In this document: piece after piece, positions 60,331 to 64,000 of the stretch
Position numbering within the stretch: the first letter of the stretch is position 1
Layout: every line of letters starts with the position of its first letter
DNA from: Yoonia maricola
GTDB taxonomy: Bacteria; Pseudomonadota; Alphaproteobacteria; Rhodobacterales; Rhodobacteraceae
Direction: 5' to 3'
Assembly (NCBI RefSeq): GCF_002797915.1
Contig: NZ_PGTY01000001.1
Span: 620,001 to 684,000, forward strand
DNA length: 64,000 nucleotides
Notes under the pieces: generated by a model
What the model saw: the letters and a program-made list of their open reading frames with translations, nothing else
What the model was told of the DNA's origin: nothing
Database searches by the model: none
Program-made: the position numbers and the translations under genes

Positions 60331-61194
60331 ATGTCAAAGCTTCCAACAATTGGTGCACTCTGGATCGGTGGATCTTTGACCTGGCTTGAACAATTGTGCC
60401 TGAAATCCTTTGTCGAACACGGCCATGAAGTGCTGTTGTTCACCTATGGCGAAGTCAAAAACGTACCCGATGGCGTTAAAGTCCGCGACGGTCGTGAAAT
60501 TGTTGCCACTGACGACTTTGTCTTGCACAGCCGGTCGCAAAGCGTTGCACTTTTTTCCGACCTGTTCCGGTTTCATATGATCAAGACCATCCCCGAGATC
60601 ATCTACATCGACACGGATGTTTTTTGCCTCAAACCGCTCGATTTTGAAGATCCCTATATTTTTGGCTACGAGAAGTATCGAAACGCCAAGGCGTGGCGCA
60701 TCAACGGTGCGATCCTACGCTTGCCGCCCACGTCATTGATCCTGCACGAAATGCTTGATTTCATGACCGATGAGTACCCACAGCCTGCGTGGATCTCGGG
60801 CCGTTTTCAGGCAGAGATGAAAGCACGCGCTGCAGCCGGCGACCCAATGCATGTGGGTGAGCTGCCTTGGGGCATCTGGGGGCCCATTGGGATCACGGCA
60901 TTTGCGCGCGCGACAGGCGAGTATACACACGCCAAAAGCCTTGACGTTCTGTATCCTGTGCCATTCAAAGAACGACGCGTCCTGTTTAAGCGGCCAATGA
61001 AGACACTGCAGTATTTGACGGCGGACAGCCACACGATCCACATGTGGGCGCCAATCAAGAAACTCTCAGCCGCACGTCATGATGGCTTGTGTCCGCCTGG
61101 TAGCTATATTGGGCGCCAATTGATCAAATATGGCATAGATCAAGAAAAAGCACGAGTTCCCAAGACCTTCAGGCGCGAAGTTTCACTCGATTAA
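60331..61194 (+). CDS. DXD-type glycosyltransferase (Gb3-synthase/Och1-like)
   Basis: 287 residues, cytosolic. The catalytic DXD motif is IIYIDTDVFCLKPL (Asp94, Asp96), with RFHMIKTIPEIIYIDTD as the GT32-type sugar-binding region. GHEVLLFTYGEV and the late LPWGIWGPIGITA, HMWAPI blocks fit the same group, which adds hexoses to lipid or polysaccharide acceptors. The gene starts after the inverted-repeat region. AT-rich flanks downstream suggest acquired DNA. Confidence 0.82.
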   Translation: MSKLPTIGALWIGGSLTWLEQLCLKSFVEHGHEVLLFTYGEVKNVPDGVKVRDGREIVATDDFVLHSRSQSVALFSDLFRFHMIKTIPEIIYIDTDVFCLKPLDFEDPYIFGYEKYRNAKAWRINGAILRLPPTSLILHEMLDFMTDEYPQPAWISGRFQAEMKARAAAGDPMHVGELPWGIWGPIGITAFARATGEYTHAKSLDVLYPVPFKERRVLFKRPMKTLQYLTADSHTIHMWAPIKKLSAARHDGLCPPGSYIGRQLIKYGIDQEKARVPKTFRREVSLD

Positions 61195-61616
61195 GTAAGG
61201 TGATGTCAGTTTTGACTTTAAAATATATTACATAATACTGATTATGCGACTAAATGTTGTAGCTGCAAAAGTTAGAATGTCTCACATCTGCAAAGTAGAA
61301 GTGTCATACTTCTCTGTTGATCAAGCAGCAATGGAGTATCGTCATGGGGATCGGAGCAACAACGGACGTCGCAAACGCCGTTGAGATTGCGATTGCTTGG
61401 CTTTGGTCTCCTTGGCGCTCACCTTCATCGCGAGGCGAGCGAAAAAGATCGAAAAGCCCAAGACCCTCCTGTCCTGCGACGTAAGTTTGAGGCGGCGGGT
61501 CTTGATCCTGCTTGGGCGTTTCGGCGTTAATCTCCTACCCGCCTGAGCCACTTGTTGTGATGGCAGTTGTCGATCGCTTCAGCCGTTGGGCTTCGCGCAC
61601 AACACCGTTATGGTAT
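61195..61616. other. AT-rich 420-base gap, possible insertion-sequence remnant
   Basis: No intact gene is seen. At 61270-61315 short repeats (TAGAATGTC, TAGAAGTGTC around GCAAAG) resemble the end region of transposons I have seen in alphaproteobacteria, but no transposase frame or terminal inverted repeats can be confirmed. A basic 69-codon minus-strand frame (61342-61551) is composed mainly of Arg and Lys and is probably spurious. Confidence 0.35.
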
Positions 61617-62135
61617 TCATACGCCATAGCCTGTGATGCCTTCAACCTGAGGCAACGGGTTTGGCGAGGTCACATTCTCAGGTCGCCGCTTCTCATAAAA
61701 AGCGTTCCCACCAGTCGTCAGGACATAGTGGATATTGTTGAAATTGGCGTCATACCATGCGGCGTGAAAAAATCTTGCGCCCCCGATGTTCGGGTGCAAC
61801 TCGCCAGCCAGTACGGCACGCGCTGATGCCTCGGCCAGTGTTTGCCCCTGCCCGTCGAAGGATTTGCTTATCACGCCCGGTGCAAACTGGTTCTTCTGAC
61901 TGACGACAGCGCATACTGTGTTCGGGAAATCGTCAGACTGCACACGGTTCATCACAACACTTCCGACCGCGATCATTCCATCCCGACTAGAGCGGTTAGA
62001 TTCAAAATACATCGCTCGCGCCATGCAATTGATATCAGATGCAGATGCGGGCGCCCTGCCCGTTTGTGATTGGCGCGCGCAGCCGGTTAGGCAACAAATA
62101 GTCGCCAAAGCCAATATCAATAATTTGGTGGACAT
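61617..62135 (-). CDS. SleB-type cell wall hydrolase, lipoprotein
   Basis: 172 residues from ATG 62135 (AAGGA four bases upstream; an ATG one codon earlier is possible). A signal with lipobox LTGC places the lipid on Cys19. The Hydrolase_2 domain follows: INCMARAMYFESN with the catalytic Glu, GMIAVGSVVMNRVQS, TVCAVVSQKNQFAPG, ALAGELHPNIGGARFFHA. It cleaves peptidoglycan, probably from the periplasmic face of the membrane. It stands alone, without YpeB, which is usual outside spore formers. Confidence 0.85.
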   Translation of the reverse strand: MSTKLLILALATICCLTGCARQSQTGRAPASASDINCMARAMYFESNRSSRDGMIAVGSVVMNRVQSDDFPNTVCAVVSQKNQFAPGVISKSFDGQGQTLAEASARAVLAGELHPNIGGARFFHAAWYDANFNNIHYVLTTGGNAFYEKRRPENVTSPNPLPQVEGITGYGV

Positions 62136-62449
62136 CATTTCCTTCAACTACTGTAATCTACAAGATGCGCGAATGCCGCGGTCATAGCAGATCCCGTGGG
62201 GCTACAATACGTCAAACTGTAGGACGACCCCGCCCCATACCCACTCTTCGGGCCATGCGTCAGGTTATATTCTCTCGGCTTAGCAGGCATTCACCACCTG
62301 CCCGCGATGCCGCGGTTGGAGCCCGCTTTCCGTACATTCGCCGCAAGCGCACAACTGGAACGTACATGCATTCATAAATCGCAGGAAACAGTGTGGTTTC
62401 ACAACAAGCGTACGGATGCCTGCTTTTTGGTGGTGGTTGAGGCTGTTCG
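62136..62449. other. 314-base gap without a recognised gene
   Basis: The gap lies between the SleB-type gene and the third dehydrogenase gene. It holds the promoter of the hydrolase on the minus strand. No family-like frame, tRNA or terminator was found. Confidence 0.45.
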
Positions 62450-64000
62450 TTAGCTTTGCATCCGTTCGAAGGTTGCATCGTATGGGGATGGATCAATAAC
62501 CATTGCCGTGACGGCTTCGCCGCACAGGTCGAGTTGCAGTGTTGAACCAGTGCCGGCGAAATCGGCATCGACAAACGCATAAGCGAGATTCATCGCAACA
62601 CGGTGGCCATATTCGCCGGATGTAATTGTTCCGACGACTTTGTCGCCTTGCATGAGCGACGCACCTGGATGTGCCGGTGCATGAACCGCATCAATCTTCA
62701 GTGTCACCAAATTACGCTTTGGCCCTTCGGCTTGACGCTGGAGTAGCGCGGCCTTGCCGATGAAGTCATCTTTCTCAGTCTTCACAAATCTAGAAAGACC
62801 GGTCTCGAACGGGTCGAATTCTGTAATAAGATCCGCTTTCCAGTGCAAGAACCCCTTTTCCATGCGCATCGAGTCCACAGCCCGCGCACCAAAGAGCTTC
62901 AACCCATGTGCCTTACCCGCCTCTCTCAATGCCGAATAGACTGCACAAAGCGAGGCATTCGGGACATGAATTTCATAAGCCAATTCACCTGAAAAGCTGA
63001 TACCCATGACGATGGCTGGTGCGAAACCGATGGTGCATTCCCGGACAGACAACCACGGAAACGATTTGGCCGACCAATCTCCGCGTGCGCAATCAGAAAG
63101 GACCGCCCGGGACTTTGGCCCTGCCAAGACCAGGATCGTCTGTTCGTTGGTCAGACTGCGCAGTTGTACGTCTTCATCCGGGTTCAGATGTGAGGTCAGC
63201 CAATCCATGTCGTGATATTCTGACGCCGCAGCAGATCCATACCACACCCGCGCTGGCCCGCGGTCAGAGGCGGGGAGATTGGCAACCGTGGCCTCGCCTT
63301 TGACGCAGCCCCTTTCGTTCAGCAGATACCCCAGCCCGACGCGCCCATCACGTTTCGTGACCGTCCCGCACATCATGCGATCCAAAAACGCGTGGCGTTC
63401 CGTCCCAGTGATTTCAATCCGATTAAACCCGTTGACCTCGGTCAACCCGACATTCGTTGCGACATTGGCAACATCAGCTGCAACAAGATCGAAAGTTTCA
63501 TCAAAGTTGAAACTAAGTGAGGGATGGAAATCAGGGGAAGGCTTGATGTAGTCAATACGTTCCCACCCATTCACCACTGTAAATTCAGCGCCCTCTGCAG
63601 CTAAAATCGGGGTGAGCGGTGTTGTCTTTGCATTGCGTCCGGCGGGGCGATGTTCGTGCGGGAAATGGAAGCGGAATTCGTTTTGATAGTCTTCTATCGC
63701 CTTGAGCGCTGTTAACTCAACAGTCGCATGCCCTGTGAACCGTCGCGGATCAATGACCCAGGTGTCATAGCAGGCTTCGCCATGCACGATTTGCTGCGCC
63801 AGCAACCATCCATGGCCGCCCCCTTCGCCCAGCCCTGCGCGCAGTCCAATGATGCAAAAGGCGTTGCGTTTGCCTGGTATCGGGCCAACCAAGGGCGCCC
63901 CGTCGATCGTGTAGGTAATCGGACCATTCACAATGCGCTTTATGCCAACCTCTGCTAGTGCGGGCATCCGCGCAAATGCGCCTTCAAGCACATCCATGAC
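62450..64000 (-). CDS. FAD oxidoreductase-GcvT fusion, third paralogue (5' end outside window)
   Basis: At least 516 residues of the C-terminal two-thirds are present. The visible part starts in the flavoprotein domain (KRIVNGPITYTIDGAPLVGPIPG, GLRAGLGEGGGHGWLLAQQ), then the middle region (HFPHEHRPAGRN) and the GcvT-like domain (GYLLNERGCVKGEATVANL, SFSGELAYEIHVPNASL, SMRMEKGFLHWKADLITEF). It belongs to the same family as the genes at 25342 and 27898 but differs in the GcvT part. The probable role is oxidation of an N-methylated amino acid with one-carbon transfer to folate. Confidence 0.88.
   Translation of the reverse strand, partial: VMDVLEGAFARMPALAEVGIKRIVNGPITYTIDGAPLVGPIPGKRNAFCIIGLRAGLGEGGGHGWLLAQQIVHGEACYDTWVIDPRRFTGHATVELTALKAIEDYQNEFRFHFPHEHRPAGRNAKTTPLTPILAAEGAEFTVVNGWERIDYIKPSPDFHPSLSFNFDETFDLVAADVANVATNVGLTEVNGFNRIEITGTERHAFLDRMMCGTVTKRDGRVGLGYLLNERGCVKGEATVANLPASDRGPARVWYGSAAASEYHDMDWLTSHLNPDEDVQLRSLTNEQTILVLAGPKSRAVLSDCARGDWSAKSFPWLSVRECTIGFAPAIVMGISFSGELAYEIHVPNASLCAVYSALREAGKAHGLKLFGARAVDSMRMEKGFLHWKADLITEFDPFETGLSRFVKTEKDDFIGKAALLQRQAEGPKRNLVTLKIDAVHAPAHPGASLMQGDKVVGTITSGEYGHRVAMNLAYAFVDADFAGTGSTLQLDLCGEAVTAMVIDPSPYDATFERMQS

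Noticed and set aside
61342-61551. Basic 69-codon minus-strand frame
   Set aside because: Low-complexity Arg/Lys composition, no ribosome site, inside an AT-rich scar; probably not translated.

Overview
The window looks like a chromosomal segment of a marine alphaproteobacterium of the order Rhodobacterales (Roseobacter group). The support is gene content and order. sciP and ctrA lie next to ligA and recG. There are direct-repeat SOS boxes of the alphaproteobacterial type (GTTC-N7-GTTC), two stand-alone Hint-domain proteins, three large dimethylglycine/sarcosine dehydrogenase-like paralogues, a LuxR-type regulator without a partner synthase, and a metal-site-poor HemB. The genus cannot be fixed from the sequence alone. 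About 60 protein genes, one tRNA and one likely small RNA are supported. No intact insertion sequence, phage or CRISPR array is present.

Region by region. 1-6.1 kb (minus strand): partial alpha/beta hydrolase, metA, a P-loop ATPase, DUF4336, YHS, Hint and mnmA genes. 6.2-11.9 kb (plus): the cell-cycle pair sciP-ctrA, then ligA-recG, then a 40-residue membrane protein framed by two SOS boxes. 12.1-19.8 kb: an IscU-like scaffold, hisI, gluQ, a methyltransferase, trmFO, an outer-membrane protein, gyrA and a 35-residue lipoprotein. 19.9-22.4 kb: an arginine catabolic unit (arginase, ornithine cyclodeaminase and a divergent Lrp/AsnC regulator). 22.4-25.3 kb: dsbB, a YqaA-type membrane protein, tRNA-Leu(CAA), a second Hint protein and a MobA-like nucleotidyltransferase. 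25.3-30.3 kb: two divergent FAD/GcvT fusion dehydrogenases for N-methylated glycines.

30.3-40.4 kb: SYLF lipoprotein, DUF4399, hemB, a membrane protein, mfd, a drug exporter, a FrnE-type DsbA, an XRE-cupin regulator and an aquaporin-arsenate reductase pair. 40.4-49.8 kb: a solitary YejA-like binding protein, a probable small RNA, bdhA with a patatin-like gene, LysE, DUF502, psuG-psuK, and a DUF4198/HupE pair whose start codons overlap head to head. 49.8-53.8 kb: rpsB-tsf followed by a protein carrying four 59-residue tandem repeats. 54.1-61.2 kb is the most accessory part: a LuxR solo coupled to aroQ, a sulfotransferase-like/glycosyltransferase/hydrolase operon with a decayed upstream gene, an asparagine-synthase-like protein and a DXD glycosyltransferase. 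The end holds a SleB-type hydrolase and a truncated third dehydrogenase paralogue.

The observations most worth following are the SOS-boxed micro-membrane protein at 11.8 kb (a candidate DNA-damage-induced division or membrane regulator), the orphan promoter-hairpin-terminator unit at 42.4 kb, the variable tandem-repeat protein at 52 kb and the glycan/sulfotransfer cluster at 55-61 kb.
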